Positions 45,550 through 54,254 of a stretch of 64,000 bases of DNA are shown piece after piece. Position 1 is the first letter of the stretch. Each line of letters begins with the position of its first letter. The notes beneath the pieces are model-generated. The model saw only the letters and a program-made list of their open reading frames with translations, did no database searches and was not told where the DNA came from. A program made the translations under genes and the position numbers. The DNA comes from an uncultured Aquimarina sp. (lineage in GTDB: Bacteria > Bacteroidota > Bacteroidia > Flavobacteriales > Flavobacteriaceae), in assembly GCA_947497175.1 (NCBI GenBank), contig CANMFM010000003.1:62001-126000 (forward strand), in the 5' to 3' direction.

Positions 45550-46770
45550 ATGAATACGACAATTGTACACTTCGATTTGGATACATTTTTTGTATCCTGC
45601 GAGCGTCTTATGGATAGCAGATTAAATAATAAGCCTGTTATCGTAGGCGGCACAGGTGATCGCGGTGTAGTGAGTGCAGCAAGTTATGAGACCAGAGCTT
45701 ATGGAGTGCATTCGGGAATGCCCATGAAAATGGCCAGGCAACTTTGCCCCAATGCAATCTACATACGGGGTAATGCAGGAACCTATACCAAATTTTCAAA
45801 GCAAGTCACCGAAATTTTACAAAGTGAAGTTCCAGTTTTAGAGAAATCCAGTGTAGACGAATTTTATGCCGACCTAACCGGTATGGATCGCTTTTTTGGA
45901 TGCTATAAGTTTGCATCAGAGCTGCGTAATAAAATCATTCGTGAATCAGGTTTACCTATCTCTTTTGGATTGTCTGCCAATAAAACCGTATCCAAAGTGG
46001 CTACCAACGAGGCCAAACCTAATGATCAATTAAAAATCGATACAGGTTATGAAAAAGCATTTCTTGCACCACTATCGATCAAAAAAATACCTATGGTAGG
46101 CGAGAAAACCTACCGTACTTTTTGTAATATGGGAATTAAAAATGTTCATACTGTACAGCAAATGCCAGTTGAGATGATGACTTCTGTATTTGGAAAAAAT
46201 GGGCGTGTCATATGGCAACGTGCTAATGGTATTGACCATACGCCAATTGTAGAATACCATGAACGTAAATCAATTTCTAGTGAGCGTACTTATGGGCAAG
46301 ATACCACTAATATTACCACGCTTAAGACTACTATTAGAGCAATGGCAGAGAATCTGGCTTTTCAATTAAGACGAGGCGGAAAACTTACTTCGTGTGTAAC
46401 GGTCAAGATTCGTTATTCAGACTTTCAAACCTATTCCAAGCAATTAAAAATCCCCTACACATCAGCTGATCATCACTTATTACCTGTGGTGATGGAACTT
46501 TTTGATAGCCTATACAGCAGAAGGCTTTTAATACGCCTTGTAGGAGTACGATACAGTGGCCTTACTGCAGGAACCTACCAAATTAATTTGTTTGATGATG
46601 AAAAAAAGACCGTAAATCTCTATAAAGCTATGGATGATATTCGTATCCGTTACGGCGATCGAAGCATCATGCGTGCTGCTACCATGGGTGATGGAGCGCG
46701 CACTATTGGTAATTTTACGAACCCATTTAATGGAGAACCGCCTATAGTTTTGGCACACAGAACCCAGTAA
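45550..46770 (+). CDS. dinB: Y-family DNA polymerase (DinB/Pol IV-like)
   Basis: 406 aa. Palm motifs VHFDLDTFFVSCERLMD and EKSSVDEFYADLTGMDRFF carry the catalytic Asp and Asp-Glu. The thumb HhH KIPMVGEKTYRTFCNMGIKNVHTVQQ and a little-finger domain (ERTYGQDTTNITTLKTTIRAMA) follow. It performs translesion synthesis. The C-terminus does not show a clear clamp-binding QL-x-LF motif; INLFDDEKK is a candidate. It is in an operon with an exonuclease and a short DnaE, as in damage-inducible mutagenesis cassettes. Confidence 0.93.
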   Translation: MNTTIVHFDLDTFFVSCERLMDSRLNNKPVIVGGTGDRGVVSAASYETRAYGVHSGMPMKMARQLCPNAIYIRGNAGTYTKFSKQVTEILQSEVPVLEKSSVDEFYADLTGMDRFFGCYKFASELRNKIIRESGLPISFGLSANKTVSKVATNEAKPNDQLKIDTGYEKAFLAPLSIKKIPMVGEKTYRTFCNMGIKNVHTVQQMPVEMMTSVFGKNGRVIWQRANGIDHTPIVEYHERKSISSERTYGQDTTNITTLKTTIRAMAENLAFQLRRGGKLTSCVTVKIRYSDFQTYSKQLKIPYTSADHHLLPVVMELFDSLYSRRLLIRLVGVRYSGLTAGTYQINLFDDEKKTVNLYKAMDDIRIRYGDRSIMRAATMGDGARTIGNFTNPFNGEPPIVLAHRTQ

Positions 46771-46796
46771 ATAATTATTCTACACAAGTAAAAAAG

Positions 46797-49700
46797 ATGT
46801 ATCTGAATAACCATTCATATTATAGTTTACGATATGGCACGATATCAGAAATTGAGTTGTTAGAAATAGCGCAACAGCATGGTTGTGAGCATTTCCCGCT
46901 AACCGATATCAATACGACTTCAGCGTGTTTAAATTTTATCAGAAAAGCGCCTTCATATACTATCAAACCTATCGTAGGTATTGATTTTCGAAATGACGCT
47001 CAGCAGTGTTATGTCTGTTTAGCACTAAATAATGAAGGCTTTCAGGAGTTGAATCAATTTCTTTCTGAATTTTTACACCAGGAAAAAAGCTTTCCAGAGC
47101 AAGCTCCATCTTTTGAACATAGTATAGTGATTTATCCTTTTGAAAAATTATTAGAATCAGAAAAAATAACCTTTTCTGATCATGAATTTATCGGTGTAAG
47201 TCTTTCCGATATTAATAAATTACGTTTTTCAAAACTAAGCGAATTTACAGATAAATTAGTCGTATTACACCCGGTTTCCTTTAGAAACAAGCGAGACTTT
47301 AATACACATCGATTACTTCGGGCTATTGATACTAATACGCTGTTAAGCAAATTACCCAAATCCCAACAAGGCAAACCAGAACATACAATATACCCTGTAA
47401 CACATATTGAAAAAGCTTTTGAAGACTATCCCCATATTCTAGAAAACACAAAACGATTACTTACTCAATGTCATATTGAATTTAATTTTTCAAAAGACAA
47501 AGAAAATCAAAATTTAAAAACAGTTTTTGAAAGTAAAGATCAAGATTATGATAAACTTGTTAGTTTATGCAAATCGGGCCTCCCAAAACGCTATAAAATT
47601 ATTACTGAAGACATTCTAAAACGTTTAAAAAAAGAGCTCTCTTTAATCAAGCAACAAAATTTTGTAAGCTTCTTTCTGATTAACTGGAAAATCATTCAGT
47701 ATGCTAAATCAAAAGACTATTATCATGTAGGCCGTGGTAGCGGCGCCAATAGTATCGTAGCTTATTTATTAGAAATCACAGATGTTGATCCTATAGAATT
47801 GGATTTATATTTCGAACGTTTTATGAATCTGTATCGTGCCAGCCCTCCTGATTTTGATATTGATTTTTCCAGTTGGGATCGAGAAGATGTTACCCGCTTT
47901 ATTTTCGAAACCTTTGGCACTAAGGGTCAAGCCGCCCTATTAGGGGCTTATGTAACCTTTAAACACAGTGGAGCAGTACGAGAATTAGGAAAAGTATTCG
48001 GGCTACCCAAACATGAAATTGACAAGCTAAGTGATGGCAAATATGATCCTAACAAGCTTGATGATCTTTCAAAATTAGTACTTCGATATGCAAAACACCT
48101 ACATGGAAAGCCAAATTATATCAGTATTCATGCTGCCGGTATTCTTATTTCAGAAAAACCGATTCATTATTTTTCTGCCACTCACCTACCGCCCAAAGGA
48201 TTTCCAACAGTTCAATTTGATATGCACATTGCAGAGGATGTGGGACTATATAAATTTGATATTTTGGGACAACGCGGACTTGGAAAAATAAAAGATGCTA
48301 TTGCAATTATCAAAGAAAATCATCCTGATGTAATCTTACCCGATATTCACAATGCAACACCTTTTTTTAAAGATTCCAACATTAATGCAATGATCGAAAG
48401 AGCCGAATGTATTGGCTGTTTTTATGTAGAATCACCGGCCATGCGTATGTTATTAAAAAAACTAGGTGTACGGGAGTATCTCACATTGGTAGCGGCCAGT
48501 TCTATTATACGCCCTGGGGTTGCAAAAAGTGGAATGATGCGCGAGTATATTTTACGACATAAAAACCCGGAACGAAGAAAACAGGCCCATCCTGTACTTT
48601 GGGATATTATGCCAGATACCTATGGCGTAATGGTATATCAGGAGGATGTAATCAAGGTGGCGCATCATTATGCCGGGCTTGATTTAGGAGAGGCCGATGT
48701 ACTGCGCAGAGGAATGAGTGGTAAGTATCGATCTCGTGAAGAATTTCAAGCGGTACGGGATAAATTTATAGCCAATTGTCGAGAACGAGGCGAAACCGAT
48801 GATGTGATATTTGAAGTATGGCGACAAATTGAGAGTTTTGCCGGGTATGCATTTGCAAAAGGGCATTCGGCATCGTATGCCGTAGAGTCGTATCAAAGTT
48901 TATATTTAAAATGTTATTATCCGCTAGAATACATGGTGGCCACCATCAATAACGGAGGAGGGTTTTATCGGGTTGAAACCTACATACATGAAGCAAGATT
49001 ACATGGAGCCATTATTCATGCCCCTTGTATCAATACCAGCTCAATAGATACCACAATTAAAGGAAAAGAAATCTATCTAGGGTTTCAGCATCTACAAGGG
49101 CTTGAAAAACGTGCTATGTTAAAAGTGATGGAAGCCCGAGTAGATGGCTTATTTTGTTCTTTAGATGATTTTATGGAGCGAGTACCGCTTTCTGTAGAAC
49201 AATTAGATATTTTGATTCGTATTGATGCTTTTAGAGCTTTAGGTAAAGATAAGCGAAGTCTACTATGGGAAGCATATTATAAATGCAATCATATCATTAT
49301 AGATCAGTTTCAGCAACAGCTTTTTGAGGTACATATCAAAGATTTTACATTACCTGAGTTTACGATTACAGATTTAGAAAATGCGTTTGATCAGTTAGAG
49401 CTATTAAACTTTGCATTATATGATCCATTTATCTTATTAGAAAAACGACCAACAAGTAGTTTGTTAAGTAGTAATTTAGCTATTTATGTAAACAAAATTG
49501 TTGTAATCTACGGGTACTTGATTACCGTTAAAAATACCGGAACTTCTAAAGGAGACCGCATGAATTTTGGGACATTTTTAGACCAGAATGGACAATGGAT
49601 TGATACTGTACATTTTCCGCCTGTAGCTAAAAAATATCCCTTTAGAGGAAAAGGGATCTATCGTATTACCGGAAAAGTAGTCTCTGAGTTTAATTTTTTA

Positions 49701-49820
49701 AGCCTTGAAGTTATTAAACAAGAACGTATGCCGTATGTATCTGATCCCAGATTTGATAGCACCTATAATCGTAAAGATGTCTCCGAAGAATCCGGAAAAT
49801 CTTTTGGATTATTAAGATAG
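46797..49820 (+). CDS. short DNA polymerase III alpha subunit (DnaE2/ImuC-like)
   Basis: 1007 aa. The N-terminal PHP domain starts MYLNNHSYYSLRYG, with DINTTSACLNF. Catalytic palm residues are visible in YHVGRGSGANSIVAYLLEITDVDPIELDLYFERF and SPPDFDIDFSSWDREDV. VMVYQEDVIKVAHHYAG and FAKGHSASYAVESYQSLYLK are family motifs. The protein is clearly shorter than the usual Bacteroidota replicative DnaE. Together with the Y-family polymerase this fits the ImuC/DnaE2 role in lesion bypass. No ImuA-like gene is present here. Confidence 0.92.
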   Translation: MYLNNHSYYSLRYGTISEIELLEIAQQHGCEHFPLTDINTTSACLNFIRKAPSYTIKPIVGIDFRNDAQQCYVCLALNNEGFQELNQFLSEFLHQEKSFPEQAPSFEHSIVIYPFEKLLESEKITFSDHEFIGVSLSDINKLRFSKLSEFTDKLVVLHPVSFRNKRDFNTHRLLRAIDTNTLLSKLPKSQQGKPEHTIYPVTHIEKAFEDYPHILENTKRLLTQCHIEFNFSKDKENQNLKTVFESKDQDYDKLVSLCKSGLPKRYKIITEDILKRLKKELSLIKQQNFVSFFLINWKIIQYAKSKDYYHVGRGSGANSIVAYLLEITDVDPIELDLYFERFMNLYRASPPDFDIDFSSWDREDVTRFIFETFGTKGQAALLGAYVTFKHSGAVRELGKVFGLPKHEIDKLSDGKYDPNKLDDLSKLVLRYAKHLHGKPNYISIHAAGILISEKPIHYFSATHLPPKGFPTVQFDMHIAEDVGLYKFDILGQRGLGKIKDAIAIIKENHPDVILPDIHNATPFFKDSNINAMIERAECIGCFYVESPAMRMLLKKLGVREYLTLVAASSIIRPGVAKSGMMREYILRHKNPERRKQAHPVLWDIMPDTYGVMVYQEDVIKVAHHYAGLDLGEADVLRRGMSGKYRSREEFQAVRDKFIANCRERGETDDVIFEVWRQIESFAGYAFAKGHSASYAVESYQSLYLKCYYPLEYMVATINNGGGFYRVETYIHEARLHGAIIHAPCINTSSIDTTIKGKEIYLGFQHLQGLEKRAMLKVMEARVDGLFCSLDDFMERVPLSVEQLDILIRIDAFRALGKDKRSLLWEAYYKCNHIIIDQFQQQLFEVHIKDFTLPEFTITDLENAFDQLELLNFALYDPFILLEKRPTSSLLSSNLAIYVNKIVVIYGYLITVKNTGTSKGDRMNFGTFLDQNGQWIDTVHFPPVAKKYPFRGKGIYRITGKVVSEFNFLSLEVIKQERMPYVSDPRFDSTYNRKDVSEESGKSFGLLR

Positions 49821-50217
49821 TTTTTCTTCTAAAAACCCCGGAGCTAATAAGGTAGTAACTTGTGCTGTTATCCCAGGTATGTTATGATACTACCTTTCTA
49901 AAATTCTACAAGTTTACTATGTTATCTACTATCTGCCTGCTACTAATCAAAGATTAGCAGAGGCAAGTATTGACAAATCCTTTCAAAACTTTATAATGTA
50001 ATCTGAAATTCGATATAGGAAAAATTATATCCGTCAGAATGGTTTTCAATAGAAAACTGTATCGAAGATCAGTAGATTTTCAACTAAAAACCTCGTATCC
50101 TGAACTTGTCTAAGGTGCGATACATTTTTTTGTCATTGCAAGTCTAGCGAAGCAATCTACCTATGACGAAAAAGAGTATTATCGTCGGTATCTACCTTGT
50201 AATAACACTGCATTTTG
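49821..50217. repeat. intergenic region with dispersed-type repeats
   Basis: No gene found. The hairpin 49935-49964 (GCCTGCTACTAATC / GATTAGCAGAGGC), the segment 50091-50120 resembling TGAACTTGTCTAAGGT, and the segment 50131-50157 (GTCATTGCAAGTCTAGCGAA then GCAATC) look like the short intergenic palindromes that are scattered in many bacterial genomes. Confidence 0.45.
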
Positions 50218-50886
50218 TTATAAAAGCCCTAAATCTTTGGTCATGGCAACCAGGTGGATTGAGTTTTTGGCTTTAAAATTATATTTTAATTTGGTTAGGC
50301 GCTTTTCTATAGAACTTACACTATGTGGTGATATTTGATTTCGTTTAAAATACGCTCCGATTTGTTCTTGAGTAAGGCCATCTGATAAGTGCTTTAGCAA
50401 TAAAAGATCATAATCCTTAAGCTCAAAAACATTATTCTTACTCATCGCATTTTCTAACTGTGGTGACAGGTAGGTATTGCCTCTGTATACTTCGGTAACA
50501 GATTGTACCAATTCATTTAATCCTTTACGGCCTTTACAGACATATCCATTGATATGTTGATCGGTAAAAAATGATTTTACTTTACCGGGTCGGTCCTCCA
50601 TAGAATATACAATTATTTTTATGTCTGGTTGCAAGGCTCTGGCAGCCTCGATAAGTTCTACTCCAGAACGTATTTCTCTATCCCGATGACTCTCTTTAAA
50701 CGATAGATCTGTAATCATAAGATCAAAAGGGTCTTTGTCTCTATGAGCGCGCTTAAATCTAAGATATCCATCATCGCAATATTGTGCCTGATGAATATTA
50801 TCAACTCCTGTTCTTTCATACAGGATGTTGGCAATCCCGTGATTGATACTGCCAAGGTCTTCTGTGATCAAAATTTTCTTGAACAT
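50218..50886 (-). CDS. NarL/FixJ-type response regulator
   Basis: 222 aa. Receiver residues 1-120: ILITEDLGSINHGIANIL, DPFDLMITDLSFKESH (phospho-acceptor Asp), IIVYSMEDRPG and NGYVCKGRKGLNEL (Lys). The C-terminal HTH domain is of LuxR type (LLKHLSDGLTQEQIGAYFKRNQISPHSVSSIEKRLTKLKYNFKAKNSIHLVAM). It lies 12 nt after the TPR histidine kinase and is its obvious partner. The TTACGGA-type palindrome at 53291 is a possible target, untested. Confidence 0.94.
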   Translation of the reverse strand: MFKKILITEDLGSINHGIANILYERTGVDNIHQAQYCDDGYLRFKRAHRDKDPFDLMITDLSFKESHRDREIRSGVELIEAARALQPDIKIIVYSMEDRPGKVKSFFTDQHINGYVCKGRKGLNELVQSVTEVYRGNTYLSPQLENAMSKNNVFELKDYDLLLLKHLSDGLTQEQIGAYFKRNQISPHSVSSIEKRLTKLKYNFKAKNSIHLVAMTKDLGLL

Positions 50887-50898
50887 ATGCTTTTCATT

Positions 50899-52860
50899 TT
50901 ACTTTACTCGAAAATATATTTTGGCTTTAAAGCCTTTTCCTATTTCTGAGTCAAAGATAAATGATCCACCAATTGAATTTATACGGTTTTCCGCATTCTG
51001 GAGTCCATTGCTATAAAAAATTTCATTTTTATCGACTCCCACCCCATTATCTGCATAACTAATTTCAATATTTTTTTTCCCTTTTTTCTTAAAGGTTATG
51101 GCCACAAGCCCAGCCTGGCTGTGCTTTTTCATGTTGATCATTAATTCTTGTATAATACGATATATTACAATCTTCTTTTCGGGTTTAACGGTTTGCCAAT
51201 TAATATCTTCTAGCCCTTTTATGATAATTTTAGTATTATAAGACCCATAACTGCTCAACATACCACTGAGTTCATGAGCATAATTTTCGCCGGTATCAAA
51301 ACTGCTATTCTCTCTGGAGATATCCCGAGTCCTGCCATAAATATCTTCAAGTTTGTCTAATACTTCATGATCATTGGTTTTGTTCTGAATTTTGTTCATC
51401 ACATGATAGACATCATTAGCCAGCTCGTCATGAATTTTTTTAGAAATACGGGTTTCGGCATTAAAAACATCCCGTATTTTTTCTTTTTTATAGCGTTGGC
51501 GAAGATAATAAACCACAAAACCAGCAATCATAATACTAATAATAGTCCCAAAGAGATAGATAATTTTTTGTCGATCTTTTTTTGCTGTTTCGGCTTTTAG
51601 AATCAGGTTTTCGTTGGTGAGTTTATCATTTTCATACTTGGTTACCGCATAGATCTCACGGTTACTCTGGTTGATTTCGCTTAGTTTAAGATAGGTTTCA
51701 TTAAATACCCTGGCTTCTTCATTAGTGTCTTCTTTAAGCTGAAAAATAAAACCTAAAGCTTCAATGATTGAGGTTAAACTTTTTAATTCTAAAGCATTTT
51801 GATAGGCTTCCTCTGCATATTGCAAGGCTTTTATTTTGTGTTCGGCAAAATAATATTTCGTTAAATAAATATTACTAGCTATTAAACCTTGAATGTCATT
51901 TATCTCTTTTCTTATCTCCCTGGATTTATGAAATAATTCCTTGGAATTTTCATTTTTGTTGTTTTGAAGCCATTGTATATATCCTAGATTACCTAATACT
52001 CTAGCATATTCTCGTTTGTTTTTCTGGACTCTAAAATCTGATTGTAGTTCTTTTAAAATTAGTATCGCATTTTCATACTCATTTTGATCAGCAAATATAT
52101 TTGCTTGAGTATTTTTGAAAATCAAAATATTCCTAATTCCAATTTTATCAATACTTAAACTATCTTTAGCAAGAGCTAAAGTTTTTTTATTATATCTAAA
52201 AGCTTCTTTGTAATATCCTTGTTCACGATTAGCTACAGAAATACTATGATATAAGCCTGATAAACTTTTTAAATCAGTAGTGCCCTCAATATATTTTACA
52301 CCATCTATTGCTGTTGTTTTACTACCTGAGTAATCCCCTAACATGGCTTGAATATTTGCCATTTGAAGCAAGCTTCTCCCTGCCCTAATAGTATCTTTTA
52401 GTATTCTTGATATTCTAAAATCTTCATTATAATATTGAAAAGCATTAGTGAATTGATTATTTTTTTGGTAGTATAATTCTAGCTTTTTTAATGCTCTTCT
52501 AATATAAACAGTATCCTTATTTAACCTTGCAATATCATATAATCGGTGTGTGTATACAATTGCGCTATCCAATTGTTTAGCTTTACCTAACAGCCAGGTT
52601 TTTTGCAATAAGCCTTTATAAACTAAAGAATCCTGTTGGTATAGCACTGCTGCGTCTAAAAAGGAGGACACATTAAACAGGCGTTCTCTTAAAGATAAAG
52701 AGTCTTTATTACTTAACGTATAGTGTTTAGCAATACTATCTAATGCATGCTGCGAAGGAATTATTTTTTTCTGTTCTTGACCAAAAACCGAAAATATATT
52801 ATATAAAAATACTACCCCTACTAAAAAATAAAAAGGGGAATTGACGCGCCAAAGTTTCAT
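50899..52860 (-). CDS. TPR-containing sensor histidine kinase (LytS/DesK-like)
   Basis: 653 aa. A membrane-leading N-terminus (FYFLVGVVFLYNIFSVFG) precedes a long helical region of tetratricopeptide-like repeats (about 60-400). A second membrane helix follows at about 440-460 (IIYLFGTIISIMIAGFVVYYL). The dimerisation helix is HisKA_3-like (ISKKIHDELANDVYHVM). The ATPase motifs ELMINMKKHSQAGLVAI, ISYADNGVGVD and GLQNAENRINSIGG are intact. Periplasmic TPRs imply sensing of a protein or peptide. It acts with the NarL-type regulator downstream. Confidence 0.93.
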   Translation of the reverse strand: MKLWRVNSPFYFLVGVVFLYNIFSVFGQEQKKIIPSQHALDSIAKHYTLSNKDSLSLRERLFNVSSFLDAAVLYQQDSLVYKGLLQKTWLLGKAKQLDSAIVYTHRLYDIARLNKDTVYIRRALKKLELYYQKNNQFTNAFQYYNEDFRISRILKDTIRAGRSLLQMANIQAMLGDYSGSKTTAIDGVKYIEGTTDLKSLSGLYHSISVANREQGYYKEAFRYNKKTLALAKDSLSIDKIGIRNILIFKNTQANIFADQNEYENAILILKELQSDFRVQKNKREYARVLGNLGYIQWLQNNKNENSKELFHKSREIRKEINDIQGLIASNIYLTKYYFAEHKIKALQYAEEAYQNALELKSLTSIIEALGFIFQLKEDTNEEARVFNETYLKLSEINQSNREIYAVTKYENDKLTNENLILKAETAKKDRQKIIYLFGTIISIMIAGFVVYYLRQRYKKEKIRDVFNAETRISKKIHDELANDVYHVMNKIQNKTNDHEVLDKLEDIYGRTRDISRENSSFDTGENYAHELSGMLSSYGSYNTKIIIKGLEDINWQTVKPEKKIVIYRIIQELMINMKKHSQAGLVAITFKKKGKKNIEISYADNGVGVDKNEIFYSNGLQNAENRINSIGGSFIFDSEIGKGFKAKIYFRVK

Positions 52861-52877
52861 TCCCCAAAATTACTAAA

Positions 52878-52926
52878 TTAAATCTGGTCTGGATATTTAG
52901 TTTTTTAATATCCAGACCGGATTTAA
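52878..52926 (-). terminator. long hairpin between lipoprotein and kinase genes
   Basis: Two 20-nt arms (TTAAATCTGGTCTGGATATT, 52878-52897, and its near-exact complement at 52907-52926, one wobble) enclose a 9-nt loop with a T-run. It sits between the small lipoprotein and the histidine kinase, both on the reverse strand. It may end the first transcript or regulate the second. Confidence 0.65.
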
Positions 52927-52950
52927 TAATCGTATAATTTTTTGTCCCAA

Positions 52951-53121
52951 TTAATTTCCTCCTCCTGAATCTTCATCACTTGTATTAACTTGACCATCTT
53001 GTCCATTAGTAGCAACTTCTTCAATGGCCGGGGCTTCGTTATCGGCAATGGTATCTGCGGTACATGACGTAAAACTTGTAGTCATACATAAGGCGATCAG
53101 TATATAAAATAGCGTTTTCAT
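52951..53121 (-). CDS. small lipoprotein
   Basis: 56 aa from the ATG at 53121 (MKTLFYILIALCMTTSFTSC, lipobox TSC). The mature peptide is short, acidic and Gly-rich at the end (DNEAPAIEEV ... TSDEDSGGGN). An in-frame ATG at 53187 exists, but it adds a non-signal prefix. It sits just upstream of the TPR histidine kinase. An accessory or sensor role is conceivable, but the function is unknown. Confidence 0.6.
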   Translation of the reverse strand: MKTLFYILIALCMTTSFTSCTADTIADNEAPAIEEVATNGQDGQVNTSDEDSGGGN

Positions 53122-53290
53122 AATTTTTACTTTTTTTGGATTTAACAAAGGGGTTACCGTCCGGAATTTTCCAGATATTTTTATCATCAGTAACCATTAG
53201 GTAATAGGGAGTACTCCTTTGATTTTTGGAAAGTTGAAATCGTAAACTGCAGTTTTGGCTACTTTCCAAATTTGGCCATTTAGTGCAGCA

Positions 53291-53306
53291 TTACGGATTT
53301 CCGTAA
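53291..53306. promoter_or_regulatory. palindrome TTACGGA-tt-TCCGTAA
   Basis: TTACGGATTTCCGTAA, 7-bp arms with 2-nt spacer, about 170 nt upstream of the small lipoprotein gene on the reverse strand and of the 53460 gene on the forward strand. It is almost the same as the perfect palindrome at 34275-34290. Confidence 0.55.
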
Positions 53307-53399
53307 AAACTGGGTCGATACATTTGCTATGTTAGCAAAGTATAACCGGAACTAGTTACTATGTAAATCTACGGAAGCTTTGGGTAGCTAATTATAATC

Positions 53400-53426
53400 G
53401 ATTCCAGAGATTCCAAAGATTCCGCA
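53400..53426 (+). repeat. three tandem 9-bp units
   Basis: GATTCCAGA GATTCCAAA GATTCCGCA: a 9-bp period conserving GATTCC, located 34 nt before the start codon of the gene at 53460. Possibly a control element. Confidence 0.5.
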
Positions 53427-53459
53427 GAAAGCTTTAAAATTCCAATAATTTGAATAGCT

Positions 53460-53996
53460 ATGAACCAAAAAACGAGTCTAACGTACAAGAATGAGATTCT
53501 TGAAAAGTACAAAAGGGAAAAAGGCGGAGAGATGAGCAGTTATCTTTTTAAGCCGACAAGAAAACAAATTAAAGAAGCATGCATGTGGTTATTGCACCGA
53601 AGAAATGAAAAATACGATGAAGGTATCTTGAATCGATTTTTTAAGTTTAACGAGGGAGAAAATAAATTGCATGCGATAGATCGTGTTAAAGGAGACCGGT
53701 TTAAACCTATCGTAAATTTTTTGACTGGGGAAACAAAGTCCACAACAACAGCAAATCTGGAATTGATTGCCTGGCTTATCGATTTTAAACCCAGACCTTT
53801 ATCTGTTTATTTAAGGGCTACCCCTACAGAAGAAATAATACAGGACCGATCTCCTACCTCATTGTCATCGATTAAAAAAGAACTTGAGGTGGTAGAAACC
53901 CCGGAGACCAAGGTGATCCATAGAAATGATAAAAGTATTACTATCATTTCTCAAATCAACCCCTCTCTAAAGATTACCACTATAGTATCACTATAG
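53460..53996 (+). CDS. unknown cytoplasmic protein
   Basis: 178 aa with no signal peptide or membrane helix. It opens with a charged part (MNQKTSLTYKNEILEKYKREK), followed by a likely helical core (PTRKQIKEACMWLLHRRNEKYDEGILNRFFKF ... RFKPIVNFLTGET ... LELIAWLIDFKPRPLSVYL). The tail after about residue 125 is Ser/Thr-rich and less ordered, ending in a hydrophobic strand. I do not recognise a family. Upstream lie the 9-bp repeats and the palindrome at 53291; downstream is 250 nt with no gene found. Confidence 0.65.
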   Translation: MNQKTSLTYKNEILEKYKREKGGEMSSYLFKPTRKQIKEACMWLLHRRNEKYDEGILNRFFKFNEGENKLHAIDRVKGDRFKPIVNFLTGETKSTTTANLELIAWLIDFKPRPLSVYLRATPTEEIIQDRSPTSLSSIKKELEVVETPETKVIHRNDKSITIISQINPSLKITTIVSL

Positions 53997-54254
53997 CATG
54001 GTTTTATGCAAAAAATGTATAGATAAGGGATAAAGATATATGTTTTCAGTACAACGATTTAGGGGCTACTATATAAAAGTAAAGATCAATACCAAGGTTG
54101 TTGGAGTGGTGTATAGTTCTCCAATAGTAGAAAACTGTTCGTTTTTTAATAATCTATTTTTAATATGCATCATATGAGATAACGCTACACATTTTTTTAA
54201 ATGCATCGTCATTATTTTTTCTACCCCTAGAATATTAACCGTTTTTACCTTATG

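Noticed and set aside
53039..53269. 76-codon reverse frame overlapping the small lipoprotein
   Set aside because: It overlaps the lipoprotein frame, which has a proper signal peptide and lipobox; no pattern in the alternative.
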